64,000 bases of DNA from Bacteroidota bacterium (GCA_020162035.1 JAIUNM010000003.1:1-64000), one strand, 5' to 3'; positions 9,214 to 19,620 are shown, numbered from the stretch's first letter. The notes: a model not told the origin generated them from the sequence alone. Numbers and translations are program-made.

Positions 9214-9927
9214 ATGGGACGAATATTTGAAACTAGAAAAGCAACCATGTTTAAGCGTTATGCTAAAATGGCAAAAGCTTTTACAAAAATTGGTAGAGAT
9301 ATTGTAATGGCTGTAAAAACAGGAGGCCCAAACCCTGAGTCTAATCCTCGTTTAAGATTAATTATGCAAAATGCTAAGGCGGTTAATATGCCTAAAGCAA
9401 ATGTAGAATCAGCAATTAAGAGAGCAAGTGATAAAGATACGAGTAATTATGAAGAGGTTATTTACGAAGGCTATGCCCCTCATGGTGTGCCTGTTTTAGT
9501 TGAATGTACAACCAATAACCCAACCCGTACAGTTGCCAGCGTTCGTATGTATTTTAGTAGGGCAGAAGGAGCTTTAGGTACAAATGGTAGTGTGTCGTTT
9601 ATGTTTGAACGCAAAGCTATTTTTAAAATTGAAGCAACTAATTTAAATAAAGATGATTTAGAGTTAGAATTGATTGACTTTGGGTTAGAAGAAATAAATT
9701 TAGATGAAGAACATCAACAATTTATAATTCAAACTGCATTTACAGATTATGGAAATATGGCCACAGCACTTGAAGATAAAAAAATTAATGTAATTGAAAG
9801 TGCAAAAATATTTTCGCCAACAACATTTAAAGAATTATCAGAAGAACAAGAAAAAGAAGTAATGGCAATGATAGAAAAAATGGAAGATGATGAAGATGTA
9901 GTTGCTGTTTACCATAATCTTTCTTAA
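9214..9927 (+). CDS. YebC/PmpR-family protein
   Basis: A 237-residue member of the YebC/TACO1 family. It has the Bacteroidota-type N-terminus (MGRIFETRKATMFKRYAKMAKAF), a conserved NPRLRLIMQNAKAVNMPK block and YEGYAPHGVPVLVECTTNNPTRT around residues 88-110. The C-terminus is acidic. Members act as transcription regulators or help ribosomes on difficult stretches such as polyproline. Which role applies here is not visible. The stop and the recJ start overlap at base 9927, so it is coupled to recJ. Confidence 0.9.
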   Translation: MGRIFETRKATMFKRYAKMAKAFTKIGRDIVMAVKTGGPNPESNPRLRLIMQNAKAVNMPKANVESAIKRASDKDTSNYEEVIYEGYAPHGVPVLVECTTNNPTRTVASVRMYFSRAEGALGTNGSVSFMFERKAIFKIEATNLNKDDLELELIDFGLEEINLDEEHQQFIIQTAFTDYGNMATALEDKKINVIESAKIFSPTTFKELSEEQEKEVMAMIEKMEDDEDVVAVYHNLS

Positions 9928-11636
9928 TGAGCGATAAAATTTGGAAAATATTAAGCGATAAAAATAAAGTTGAAAATCCTGAACTTCAACTCAAACTTAA
10001 TATTGATAATGTTTTAAGTAATTTGCTTAACTTAAGAGGAGTTACAAATTATGAAATTGCCGAAAAATTTTTCAGACCAAATTTAAGCGAATTACATAAT
10101 CCTTTTTTGATGCTTGGTATGGATAAAGCCATACAAAGGATTGAAGAAGCTCTTGCAAACAACGAACGAATTTTAATTTTTGGCGATTATGATGTGGATG
10201 GCACAACAGCCGTAAGTATAGTATATAGTTATTTTAAAAAATTTACGAATAAAATTGAATATTATATACCTGATAGATATAAAGAAGGTTACGGAATTTC
10301 ATTAAAAGCAATTGATTACGCAAGTGAAAATAATATTAAATTAATAATTGCTTTAGATTGTGGAATTAAAGCAATTGAAAAAATTAAATATGCTAATTCT
10401 AAAAATGTAAATTTTATAATTTGCGACCACCATTTACCTGGCGAAACAATACCTGATGCGTATGCAGTTTTAGACCCTAAGCAAATACAATGCAAATACC
10501 CTTATAAAGAATTAAGTGGAGCAGGTATTGGCTTTAAGTTAATTCAAGCATTTGCAATAAAAAACAATCATTACATTGAAGATTGTTATGATTATTTAGA
10601 TTTAGTGGTTACAAGTATTGCCGCAGATATTGTACCTTTAACAGGCGAAAATAGAATATTAGCTTATTTTGGTTTAGAAAGAATAAAAAAACAACCAAGG
10701 CCTGCATTTAAAGCTTTATTAAATTTACAATTAAATAAAAGTGAAATTACAATAAGTACCTTAGTTTTTAGTTTAGGTCCAAAAATTAATGCCGCCGGAA
10801 GAATTGAACAAGGTTGGAAAGCGGTTGAATTAATGGTTTCTGAAACAGATGAAGAAGCTCAACAATTAGCAAAAGGAATTATTGAAACCAATACACAACG
10901 TAAAGATTTAGATTTACTAACAACCACAGAAGCTGAAACGATATTAAAAGAAAACCAATTATTAAATTCTAAAAAAACAACAGTTTTATTTAATAGCAAT
11001 TGGCATAAGGGCGTTGTTGGTATTGTTGCATCAAGATTAATTGAAAAATATTACAGGCCAACTATTGTTTTAACTGAAACCGATGGTAAAGTAACCGGAA
11101 GTGCTAGAAGTGTTAGAGATTACGATGTTTATAATGCTATTGAACAATGTAGTGATTTATTAGATCAGTTTGGCGGACATAAATTTGCCGCAGGATTAAC
11201 ACTTAAAAGAGAAAATGTTGAACTGTTTATAGATAGATTTGAAAAAGCTGTAAGTTCTAATATTACAGATGAACAACTAATACCAAGAATTGATATTGAT
11301 TCAGAACTGGATTTTTATGAAATTACAAGTAAGTTTGTGCGAATTTTAATGCAACTAGCACCACATGGCCCTCTAAACATGTCGCCAACTTTTTTAGCTA
11401 AAAATGTTTTTGATACTGGTTGGGGTAGCATTGCTGGCACAAATCATTTAAAATTAGAATTATTTCAACAAACAAATCCTAATGTAAGATTTAATGCATT
11501 TGCGTATGATAAAGGAGATTTTATACATTTTTTTCAAAAGAAAATTCCAATGGATATAGTGTATAAAGTAGTTACTAATGAATATAATGGCAACACATTT
11601 ATTCAATTAATTATTGAAGATATAAAAGTTAGTTAA
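9927..11636 (+). CDS. recJ: Single-stranded-DNA-specific exonuclease RecJ
   Basis: A 569-residue DHH-superfamily 5'-3' exonuclease of recombination and mismatch repair. Motif I is FGDYDVDGTTA (about residues 85-95), the DHH motif is CDHHLPGE (about 165), and a late block has GVVGIVASRLIEKYYRP. The DHHA1 glycine motif is QFGGHKFAAGLTL (about 413). An OB-like C-terminal region completes the protein. Length is normal for RecJ. It is second in the yebC-recJ-meaB unit; meaB starts one base after its stop. Confidence 0.95.
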   Translation: MSDKIWKILSDKNKVENPELQLKLNIDNVLSNLLNLRGVTNYEIAEKFFRPNLSELHNPFLMLGMDKAIQRIEEALANNERILIFGDYDVDGTTAVSIVYSYFKKFTNKIEYYIPDRYKEGYGISLKAIDYASENNIKLIIALDCGIKAIEKIKYANSKNVNFIICDHHLPGETIPDAYAVLDPKQIQCKYPYKELSGAGIGFKLIQAFAIKNNHYIEDCYDYLDLVVTSIAADIVPLTGENRILAYFGLERIKKQPRPAFKALLNLQLNKSEITISTLVFSLGPKINAAGRIEQGWKAVELMVSETDEEAQQLAKGIIETNTQRKDLDLLTTTEAETILKENQLLNSKKTTVLFNSNWHKGVVGIVASRLIEKYYRPTIVLTETDGKVTGSARSVRDYDVYNAIEQCSDLLDQFGGHKFAAGLTLKRENVELFIDRFEKAVSSNITDEQLIPRIDIDSELDFYEITSKFVRILMQLAPHGPLNMSPTFLAKNVFDTGWGSIAGTNHLKLELFQQTNPNVRFNAFAYDKGDFIHFFQKKIPMDIVYKVVTNEYNGNTFIQLIIEDIKVS

Positions 11637-11637
11637 T

Positions 11638-12606
11638 ATGGCAAACATATTAAAACTAGATGAATATATAAACGGAATAAAAAATGGCGAAATTTCGATA
11701 TTAAGCCGTGCTATAACTTTGTCAGAATCTTCTTTACCTAAACACTCCCAACTAGCAAATGAAATAATAAACAATATTTTTTCTTTAACAGGTAATTCTA
11801 TTAGGCTCGGAATTACTGGTGTTCCTGGTGTTGGTAAAAGTAGTTTTATAGAAAGCTTTGGAAAATTTGCTCACTCACAAAATAAAAAAATAGCTGTTTT
11901 AGCTATAGATCCAAGTAGTACATTAAGTAAAGGAAGTATTTTAGGCGATAAAACGCGTATGGAAGAATTGTCTAAACTACCAAATGTATATATTAGGCCA
12001 TCGCCAAGCAGTGGACATTTAGGCGGTATCGCCAAAGCAACCTACCAAACAATTTTGTTATGCGAAGCGGCTGGTTTTAATTATATAATAATTGAAACCG
12101 TTGGTGTTGGACAAAGCGAAACTATGGTAAATAATTTATGTGATTTCTTTTTATTGTTAATGTTGGCAGGAGCAGGCGATGAATTGCAAGGAATAAAACG
12201 AGGGATAATGGAAATGGCAGATAGTATTGTAATTACAAAAGCCGATGGAACAAACATTCAAAAATCCAAACAAGCACAGTTAGAATATAAAAACGCATTA
12301 CATCTGTTACCTGCAAACGAAAGTGGTTGGATACCAAAAGTATTAACTTGCTCAAGTATTGAAAATATAGGAATTGATAAAGTGTATGAACTAATTGAAA
12401 ATTATAAAAACCATAGTTTAGCTAATGGATTTTTTGTAAAAAAAAGACAGCAACAACAATTACTCTTATATAAAGAACTATTAAGTCAAAAAATAATTGA
12501 TAGTTACTATTTTAAAAATAGTAAGCGTTTAAATGAGATAGAAAACTTATTAAGTTTAAATAAAATTAATGTGTTTGAGGCTTTAAACTCAAATACTTCT
12601 TTGTAA
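11638..12606 (+). CDS. meaB: Methylmalonyl-CoA mutase-associated GTPase MeaB (ArgK family)
   Basis: A 322-residue G3E-family P-loop GTPase. Walker A is GVPGVGKSSF (about residues 60-69), and the switch region has DPSSTLSKGSILGDKTRM. ETVGVGQSE and a late TKAD complete the nucleotide pocket. MeaB protects and reloads the B12-dependent methylmalonyl-CoA mutase in the cytoplasm; the mutase genes are not in this window. It is the last gene of the unit. Its 3' end overlaps the convergent polyprenyl synthase gene by 18 bases, leaving no room for a separate terminator. Confidence 0.93.
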   Translation: MANILKLDEYINGIKNGEISILSRAITLSESSLPKHSQLANEIINNIFSLTGNSIRLGITGVPGVGKSSFIESFGKFAHSQNKKIAVLAIDPSSTLSKGSILGDKTRMEELSKLPNVYIRPSPSSGHLGGIAKATYQTILLCEAAGFNYIIIETVGVGQSETMVNNLCDFFLLLMLAGAGDELQGIKRGIMEMADSIVITKADGTNIQKSKQAQLEYKNALHLLPANESGWIPKVLTCSSIENIGIDKVYELIENYKNHSLANGFFVKKRQQQQLLLYKELLSQKIIDSYYFKNSKRLNEIENLLSLNKINVFEALNSNTSL

Positions 12607-13566
12607 TAAGTTTAGTGCAAAATTTTCTAAAGTTTTTGTTTTTAAAGAGTTTGTATTTAATTTATATAGCTCTTCAATTGCAATTTGTGTGTGCTTATCG
12701 GCTTCATTTAAACAAAGTTGCTTTACGTTTAAGTCAGTATAAAGTTGAAGCATGTTTTTAACTTTAACATCATTGTTTTGTTCTTTAGATAAATTATTTA
12801 TTTCATTTAATTGATTTTTATTTGCAACATTTAAAGCTTTTAAAAGTAAATATGTTTTTTTATTTGAAATAATATCTCCACCAATTTGTTTGCCAAATTT
12901 ATCTTTATCAGGTGCAAAAGCATCTAAATAATCATCTAATAATTGAAATGCAATACCTAAATGTTTACCAAAATTATATATTGCTTGTTGTTCTTTTACA
13001 TTTGCTTGAGCACAAATAGCCCCCATTTGTAAACTACAGCCTAAAAGCACAGCTGTTTTATTTGTAATCATTTCAATGTATTCATCAACACTTACGTTAT
13101 TACGTATTTCAAAATTCATATCGTTTTGTTGCCCTTCGCAAACCTCTATACTTGTTTTGCTAAATAATAGATGAATTTTTTTAAATTCATCTGCCGAATA
13201 ATTTTCTAAAACTTTAAACGCTTTAACAAGCATAACATCGCCACTTAAAATTGCAATATTTGTGTTCCATTTAGTGTGCACCGTTGGTTGATTTCTTCGC
13301 AATGGTGCAGCATCTAAAATATCATCATGTATTAAAGAAAAGTTGTGAAATAATTCAACGCTTAAAGCTGCGTCTAAAGCAATTTTATAATCTTTTTCAA
13401 ATAAATCGCACCCAATTAGTGCCAATAAGGGCCTTATTCTTTTTCCTCCTAATTTTAAAATATAAGATTCTGGCTCGTATAATTCTATTGGCTTTTGTTG
13501 TAAAATAACTTTACAATAATTTTCTAAGTGCAAATCAAAAGCCGAAATTAAAGAAGAGTAAGGCAT
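12589..13566 (-). CDS. Polyprenyl diphosphate synthase
   Basis: A 325-residue trans-isoprenyl diphosphate synthase. The first aspartate-rich motif is HDDILDAAPLRRNQPTVH (about residues 79-96), with the RRNQP phosphate-binding arginines. The second is LLDDYLDAF (about 209-217). It extends isopentenyl diphosphate chains, most likely for the menaquinone side chain or lipid carriers. Exact chain length cannot be read reliably. It shares a strand with rfbA, which lies 6 bases upstream, so the two are probably co-transcribed. Confidence 0.92.
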   Translation of the reverse strand: MPYSSLISAFDLHLENYCKVILQQKPIELYEPESYILKLGGKRIRPLLALIGCDLFEKDYKIALDAALSVELFHNFSLIHDDILDAAPLRRNQPTVHTKWNTNIAILSGDVMLVKAFKVLENYSADEFKKIHLLFSKTSIEVCEGQQNDMNFEIRNNVSVDEYIEMITNKTAVLLGCSLQMGAICAQANVKEQQAIYNFGKHLGIAFQLLDDYLDAFAPDKDKFGKQIGGDIISNKKTYLLLKALNVANKNQLNEINNLSKEQNNDVKVKNMLQLYTDLNVKQLCLNEADKHTQIAIEELYKLNTNSLKTKTLENFALNLLQRSI

Positions 13567-13572
13567 ATTTAA

Positions 13573-14439
13573 TTAAGCGTGTTTTGCAACATCTAATAAA
13601 TAAGTTCCGTAACCACTTTTAGTTAAAGGTGTAGCAATTTTTATTAATTGCTCTTTGTTTATATATCCCATTTTAAAAGCCACCTCTTCAATACATCCAA
13701 TTTTTAAACCTTGTCGTTCTTCTATAACTTGCACAAACTGTCCTGCTTGCATTAACGATGGAAAGGTGCCTGTGTCTAACCAAGCTGTTCCTCTATCCAT
13801 AATACTTACTTTAAGTTGTTTACGCTTTAAATATTCTTTATTTACATCAGTAATTTCATACTCGCCACGTGGGCTTGGCTTAAGGGTTTTAGCAATTTCA
13901 ACAACAGAATTATCATAAAAATACAAGCCAGGTACAGCATAATTACTTTTAGGTTGTGTTGGTTTTTCTTCAATAGATAAAACATTATGTTCTTTATCAA
14001 ACTCAACAACACCATATCTTTCAGGGTCGCTAACATGGTATGCAAAAACAACACCACCAGTTGGATTGTTAATGTTTTTAAGCGTTCTGCCTAAACCTAC
14101 ACCGTAAAAAATATTATCACCTAAAATTAAAGCAACTTTATCGTTACCAATAAATTTTTCGCCTATAACAAAGGCTTGCGCTAAACCGTTAGGAATCTCT
14201 TGAACGGCATAGGTAAATTTACATCCTATACTGCTCCCATCTCCTAATAATTTTTCAAAATTTGGTAAATCATGAGGTGTTGATATTATTAAAATTTCGT
14301 TAATTCCAGCCATCATTAATACAGATAATGGATAGTAAATCATAGGTTTGTCGTAAATTGGCATCATTTGCTTGCTCATTGCTAAAGTAAGAGGGTGTAA
14401 ACGTGTTCCAGAACCTCCGGCCAAAATAATTCCTTTCAT
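13573..14439 (-). CDS. rfbA: Glucose-1-phosphate thymidylyltransferase RfbA
   Basis: A 288-residue nucleotidyltransferase that makes dTDP-glucose, the first step to dTDP-rhamnose. The N-terminus has [11 protein letters not shown], followed by [25 protein letters not shown] (about residues 108-114), EEKPTQPKS and [11 protein letters not shown] mark the nucleotide and sugar sites. Length is normal for the family. rfbBCD are not adjacent here, so the pathway is split. It is the first gene of a two-gene unit with the polyprenyl synthase. Confidence 0.96.
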   Translation of the reverse strand: MKGIILAGGSGTRLHPLTLAMSKQMMPIYDKPMIYYPLSVLMMAGINEILIISTPHDLPNFEKLLGDGSSIGCKFTYAVQEIPNGLAQAFVIGEKFIGNDKVALILGDNIFYGVGLGRTLKNINNPTGGVVFAYHVSDPERYGVVEFDKEHNVLSIEEKPTQPKSNYAVPGLYFYDNSVVEIAKTLKPSPRGEYEITDVNKEYLKRKQLKVSIMDRGTAWLDTGTFPSLMQAGQFVQVIEERQGLKIGCIEEVAFKMGYINKEQLIKIATPLTKSGYGTYLLDVAKHA

Positions 14440-14579
14440 AGTATAATTTTTTAAAAACTAAAGATATTAAAAATTAATAAGGTTTTAAACAATTCAATTT
14501 AATATTTTTTATGAAACAATTTAATTAATATTAGTTAGCTAACTTGCATAATATAGTATCTTTAACACATTATTTTTTT

Positions 14580-16388
14580 ATGGGAAATATCATTTTTTTA
14601 GTACTTATTGTTTTATCGTTTATTGGTTTAAGTAAATTATTTATTAAAACAAATATTGCCGCTTGGAAAGCATTTGTTCCTATTTATAATTTTTATGAAT
14701 TATCTAAACTGCTAAATAAACCTTGGTGGTGGTGTTTAATTATGATTGTACCAGGTGTTAACATTTTAATGTATGGTGTTTATGGGTTTAATGTTAGCCG
14801 AGCTTTTAATAAACCAGCCAATAACGATTTAATTTTAGCTTCAATTTTACCTTACATTGCTTTTTTAAAATTAGGTTTTGATGATTCGGCCAAATTTGTA
14901 GGTTTAAGCAAGTTTGAATTAGAACCAAGCAAATTTGTAAAAAACTGGTTAGACCCAATAATTTTTGCAATTATTGCCGCATCTATTTTTAGAGGATTTT
15001 TTATTGAAGCATTTACCATTCCTACTTCTTCCTTAGAAAAAAGTTTAATGGTTGGCGATTTTTTATTTGTAAATAAATTTGCTTATGGTGCAAAAATTCC
15101 ACAAACTCCAATGTCTTTCCCTCTTGCACATCATACCTTACCTTTAACAACATCTACCAAGTCTTATTTAGAGTGGATAAAACTGCCGTATTATAGATTG
15201 CCAGGCTTTGGAACTGTAAAAAATAATGATATTGTAGTATTTAATTATCCTGATGGAGACTCTGTTTTGCTTAACATGCAAGATATGAGTTACTATAACT
15301 ACAAACGATACGTAGAAAAATTTAAAAAAGAAGATGATGTAAAATATAACATCAAACAACCTGCGTCTTATTACAAAACTTTTGCTATTGAACATGTTTC
15401 AAACCCAAATAACCCTAATATGTTTACTGGTAACCCAGTTGGTAAAGTTGTTGCAAGGCCAGTTGATAAAAGAGATAATTATGTAAAACGTTGTGTAGGT
15501 ATTGCTGGCGATAAATTTGAAATTAAAGATGGTGAAATTTTTATTTCAGATACTAAACAAGAGATGCCAAAAAATGCACAACATAATTATTTAGTTAAAT
15601 GTTCGTTCAGAGTTTTTGGAGATTATATAAAATTACCAAATGGAAGACCGTCTTTAAGTAATTTAGCCTTGTTAGATAAGTATGATATTTATGCAACAGA
15701 AGTGATGGTTGCAGCAGAATCTAAAGATTCTATTATTTACCGTTTAAATATGCCAAGGCATGTTGCCGAAGAAATTAAAAAAATTCCTAATGTAATTTCT
15801 GTAACGCGTGAAATAGAACCCAAAGGTAAATATGAGTTTTCTATTTTCCCTCACAGTCCAACTTATCCATGGAATAACGATAATTATGGACCATTGTTAA
15901 TTCCTAAAAAAGGACAAACCGTTAAAATAGATACGAGTAATATTTGCATCTATCAAAAAATTATGGATACATACGATGATGGTATTCATAAAGTAACAGT
16001 TAACGGTAGTCAAGTTATGTTAGATGGAAATCCAATTACATCTTACACATTTAAACAAGATTATTATTTTATGATGGGAGATAATCGTCATAACAGTGCA
16101 GACAGTAGAAGTTGGGGCTTTGTGCCTTTTGACCATGTTGTAGGCTCTCCATTTTTTGTATGGTTAAGTGTTAAGTATGAGGATAATAATCCTATAAGCG
16201 GAGCATCATTTATAAAAAGTTTATTTAAAAACAGTAAAGAAGGTAAATACCGTTGGGACAGGTTTTTATGTTATGTAGATGATGGAAATTTACATTCAGT
16301 TAAAATACCATTTTTAATTGTTGTAGCCTTAATTTGGGGCGCAAGTAAATTATATAAAAAGAGAAAATTAAAACAATCAAAAACATAA
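14580..16388 (+). CDS. lepB: Signal peptidase I (active paralog)
   Basis: An inner-membrane serine protease that removes signal peptides. It has several N-terminal membrane segments with a WWWCL stretch, then the catalytic domain. The nucleophile lies in IPTSSLEKSLMVGDF (about S151), the general base in YVKRCVGIAGDKF (about K303), and the late box is MMGDNRHNSADSRSWGFVP. At about 602 residues it is longer than E. coli LepB because of an insertion between boxes, as is usual in Bacteroidota. A final membrane helix precedes a basic tail. An upstream ATG at 14544 is in frame, but 14580 is preferred because it starts the first hydrophobic segment. It leads a unit with an inactive-looking paralog and wbqC. 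Confidence 0.93.
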   Translation: MGNIIFLVLIVLSFIGLSKLFIKTNIAAWKAFVPIYNFYELSKLLNKPWWWCLIMIVPGVNILMYGVYGFNVSRAFNKPANNDLILASILPYIAFLKLGFDDSAKFVGLSKFELEPSKFVKNWLDPIIFAIIAASIFRGFFIEAFTIPTSSLEKSLMVGDFLFVNKFAYGAKIPQTPMSFPLAHHTLPLTTSTKSYLEWIKLPYYRLPGFGTVKNNDIVVFNYPDGDSVLLNMQDMSYYNYKRYVEKFKKEDDVKYNIKQPASYYKTFAIEHVSNPNNPNMFTGNPVGKVVARPVDKRDNYVKRCVGIAGDKFEIKDGEIFISDTKQEMPKNAQHNYLVKCSFRVFGDYIKLPNGRPSLSNLALLDKYDIYATEVMVAAESKDSIIYRLNMPRHVAEEIKKIPNVISVTREIEPKGKYEFSIFPHSPTYPWNNDNYGPLLIPKKGQTVKIDTSNICIYQKIMDTYDDGIHKVTVNGSQVMLDGNPITSYTFKQDYYFMMGDNRHNSADSRSWGFVPFDHVVGSPFFVWLSVKYEDNNPISGASFIKSLFKNSKEGKYRWDRFLCYVDDGNLHSVKIPFLIVVALIWGASKLYKKRKLKQSKT

Positions 16389-16397
16389 TTTTGTGTT

Positions 16398-17294
16398 TTG
16401 AATAATAGTTTTTTTAATAATTTATTTTCATATATAAAGCAGCTAAATTGGTTTATTAGTTTATTTTTTTCGCTTTTAATTTTATTAATACTTAAATATT
16501 TTTTTATAGATATTGTAAAAGTTAATTCAAAAGACATGGAGCCTAATTTTTATTATGGTGATGTTTTACTAATTAATAAAATGGCAACAACGTTTAAACA
16601 TGGCGATTGCATTTGGTTTTCTGTTCCAACAGATGATAGTGTTGAAATAAATACTAAAAGCATGCAACGCTTGTTAGGTTTACCTGGCGATTCGTTGTTA
16701 ATTAAAGAAAAACAAATTTTTATTAATGGACTTTTAAAAGAAGATAGCGTTCCTATTAAAAAAAATTACATTTTAAAAACAAATAAAATTTGGTTAGATA
16801 GTATCGATTTTTTTAATTTAGAAATAACAGAATATCAAAAAATATCAGATTATTTTGATTATGGATTAAGCTTAGAAAATTGGCAAGTAGATTCGATAAA
16901 AGCAAAAAAATGGTTTGTGAGCATTGAAGAAAAAATAGAAAAACCTTTTAATTTTGATGAAATGTGTTACCCCTATAATCAAATATATGCTTGGAACATG
17001 GATAATTATGGAACAATTTATATACCTAAAAAAAATGATACCATAGTATTAACAGATAGCAGTATTGTTTTGTATAGAAAAATAATTGAAGAGTTTGAAA
17101 ATAATAAAATAGAAATTATAAATGATAGCATTTTTATAAATAAAATTTATTCTAATAAATATGTTATTAAACAAAATTATTATTTTACATTATCAGATAA
17201 TAGAGATAACGCAGTAGATAGTAGGCAATGGGGGTTTATACCCGAATCTAATATAGTAGGAAGAGTAATTTATTTGATTAAACGTAATAAATAA
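16398..17294 (+). CDS. Signal peptidase I-like protein lacking catalytic Ser and Lys
   Basis: A 298-residue S26-family paralog starting at TTG, 9 bases after lepB. It has one N-terminal membrane helix. The fold boxes are clear, including YYGDVLLINKM, RLLGLPGDSLLI and LSDNRDNAVDSRQWGFIP. At the nucleophile position the box reads VNSKDMEPNF, with Asp46 where the catalytic Ser before Met belongs. At the base position it reads MQRLLGLPGD, with Gln90 in place of Lys. Both changes were checked in the DNA (gac, caa). It should be proteolytically dead but folded. A scaffold or regulatory role beside active LepB is inferred. Confidence 0.82.
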   Translation: MNNSFFNNLFSYIKQLNWFISLFFSLLILLILKYFFIDIVKVNSKDMEPNFYYGDVLLINKMATTFKHGDCIWFSVPTDDSVEINTKSMQRLLGLPGDSLLIKEKQIFINGLLKEDSVPIKKNYILKTNKIWLDSIDFFNLEITEYQKISDYFDYGLSLENWQVDSIKAKKWFVSIEEKIEKPFNFDEMCYPYNQIYAWNMDNYGTIYIPKKNDTIVLTDSSIVLYRKIIEEFENNKIEIINDSIFINKIYSNKYVIKQNYYFTLSDNRDNAVDSRQWGFIPESNIVGRVIYLIKRNK

Positions 17295-17295
17295 A

Positions 17296-17913
17296 ATGCA
17301 AATTATTTTAGGAACTGCATATTGGCCAAATTTAGTTTATTTATATAACTTATTAAATTTTAAAACAGTTATTGATGTTGGCGAAAATTACACTAAACAA
17401 TCTTTTAAAAATAGAACATGTATATTAAGTTCAAATGGTATTCAAAACTTAATTATACCTGTACAAAAGTTTAAAAACCACACACCAGTAAATCAAATAA
17501 AAATTTGTTATAAGGAAAACTGGCAAAATAACCATTTTAAAAGCATAAATAGTGCATATAAAAACTCACCATTTTTTGATTTTTTTGAAGATGAAATTAA
17601 AAAGTTGTATTTAACAAAAGTTGAACATCTATATGAATTTAACTTAATGCAATTAAAAACTATTGAAAATATTTTGCGAGTTAAATTTGAAACTAATTTA
17701 TCTAATTTGTTTATCCAATCAACTTTAAATGATATAGATTTACGTAATACAATACATCCTAAAAAAGAATGGATTGAAAACGAAATTAACACGAATTTTG
17801 ATGTTTTAAAGCCATATTATCAAACATTTCAAAGCAATAATAAATTTACACCAAATTTAAGCTGTTTAGATTTAATTTTTAATTGTGGTGTGGGATCTAT
17901 TAAGTATTTTTAA
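17296..17913 (+). CDS. WbqC-family protein
   Basis: A 205-residue member of the WbqC-like family. It shows the early motif GTAYWPNLVYLYNLLNF, an R-T-x-I-L-S-S-N-G segment with LIIPVQ, and NWQNNHFKSINSAYKNSPFF around residues 75-95. The family's function is poorly known; some members sit in O-antigen or sugar loci. It follows the signal peptidase pair by one base, an arrangement I recall from other Bacteroidota. The role in that operon is not known. Confidence 0.85.
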   Translation: MQIILGTAYWPNLVYLYNLLNFKTVIDVGENYTKQSFKNRTCILSSNGIQNLIIPVQKFKNHTPVNQIKICYKENWQNNHFKSINSAYKNSPFFDFFEDEIKKLYLTKVEHLYEFNLMQLKTIENILRVKFETNLSNLFIQSTLNDIDLRNTIHPKKEWIENEINTNFDVLKPYYQTFQSNNKFTPNLSCLDLIFNCGVGSIKYF

Positions 17914-17939
17914 ATAATGATATTTTATTTTAAATTATT

Positions 17940-19620
17940 TTAATGTAAAATTCTTAATTGATCAAAAATTCTTTCTGCAATTAATTTATGATAATTTTCG
18001 TTGGCATATATGCCATTTTCATGAAATAATTTTTCTCCGTTGGCTTCTATATCTGAACCCTTTATAAATCTAATATCTGACATATTAAGGGTATTAACTA
18101 AATATTTTTCTAATTTAATTGAAATGTATTTTTCAACTTTTGTGTTAGTTCTTAATGCTGGTCCTAAAATATAAAGAGGTATATTATTTAATTTACAAAA
18201 ACAATTTAACTCGTTAATTATATCCAAATATTTTCGCATTGCAGCTTTATGATTGTAAATTATAATGCCTAAAATGTAATTTAAGTTTATCCAATTTTTA
18301 CTCCTTTTATTTGACACTCTTTTTGCAATAGGTAATGTAAATTCTATGTTTAGTAAGTCATACTTTTCTGGCATTAATTGTTTTGAAAACGGAAAATTAA
18401 ATGATCTTTTTGTGTTTCCCTTTTTGTCAAGATATTTGTAAGACAATTTCGTTAAACGCAAAACAGGTTCAGTTCTTATACAAAAAACTAAAGCATTTGT
18501 TGGATTTTGGGAAATATGAGTTGTTATTTTATTTAAACAGTTTTTAAATCTTTCATATCTTATTATGTCAATATTAAAATTATTATTATACTGTTTTTCG
18601 TAAATTCTTTTTAAATGTTGATGAAATAAACTTTCAAATAAAATATTTCCTTGAACTGGAAAACAACCACCAACAAAAGTAAAATTAAAGTTTTTCAAAT
18701 TGTTTTTTTGAATAGTTTTTAATGATGATAAATATTCATGAGGTGATAATAAAATGTTTTGATCACTAGTTACTGTAAAACCTTTGTCTTTTTTTTCATT
18801 AACAAAAGCTTTTTGATATTTTAAAGCAAAATCAATATTTAAATTTATTTTTAATCTATTTTGGTATTTATCAAAATACGGAATAGTTTGATAGTTGCTG
18901 TTTAAACATAGCATTGCTTGACGGTGAGTTAAAACAAATTGACCAAATTGATTTCCACAAATTGACAATAAATTTGATATCATTTTACCAAACTCTATAT
19001 CATTATTAAGTTCTAGAAAAGGAGAATTTATGAAGTTAATTTTTTTAGGTTTTAAAAATGAATTTATTTTTTCAATCCATGTCCAATATTCTCTTGATGT
19101 TTGATGAAAAAATGGAAAATGGTTAGCCTCTAAATTATAATCACAATGCCCAAAGCCAATACTCCTTATTTTTGTTGTGTTTAAATTTATAATTGATTCT
19201 AAATTTATTATTCCTTTTGTTGATTCAATTATTGGAATTATTTCATTGAATTTTATTTATTTCTAAATCATTTAATAGTTGTTCAAGTTCTGTATTGTTT
19301 TCAGTTTTTGGAATTAATATATAGTCAATAAATTTTAGTTCTTTTAAAAGATTTATATCATGTGTATATTCATTACTTTTAATAGCATTTATTCTAATTC
19401 CATATTTAATTGTTGGTGTTTTATTTACATCTAAAAATAACTTTTGTAAAATTAATCTATAATGTTTTTTAAGAGTTTGATTATTTTTTTGATTAAATAC
19501 ATCTTGTATACTGTCTTCAATATCAAAACAAATGGTAACCTTTTGTGTTGCAGTATTTGAATTTAAGTAATTTGTTAAACTACTTTTATCGGAGTATTTA
19601 ACAAAATGAAAAATTTCCAT
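17940..19620 (-). pseudogene. CitE-like aldolase fused to SGNH-like domain, split by a frameshift
   Basis: Two frames form one gene. From 19620 the first reads an HpcH/HpaI-CitE barrel: CFDIEDSIQD, the arginine in GIRINAIKS, and LIPKTENN. It stops at 19243. The next frame starts before that stop with NEIIPIIESTKGIINLES and SIGFGHCDYNLEA, which carry the metal-binding Glu and Asp. It then continues as the open frame with an ATG at 18983. Removing one A from the AAAA just before 19255 joins them. After LLSPHEYLSSL the second domain has FVGGCFP, GPALRTN and NENYHKL, resembling blocks I, III and V of SGNH hydrolases. The total is about 560 residues. It follows a glycosyltransferase gene, so a role in surface-glycan modification is possible. 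It may be a pseudogene or a sequencing error. Confidence 0.65.

Noticed and set aside
14544..14579. Longer N-terminus of lepB
   Set aside because: The extra 12 residues precede the first hydrophobic segment and overlap promoter-like sequence, so the ATG at 14580 is preferred.
19243..19260. Programmed ribosomal frameshift in the CitE/SGNH gene
   Set aside because: Only a four-A run is present, with no typical slippery heptamer or downstream structure, so a mutation or sequencing error is more likely.
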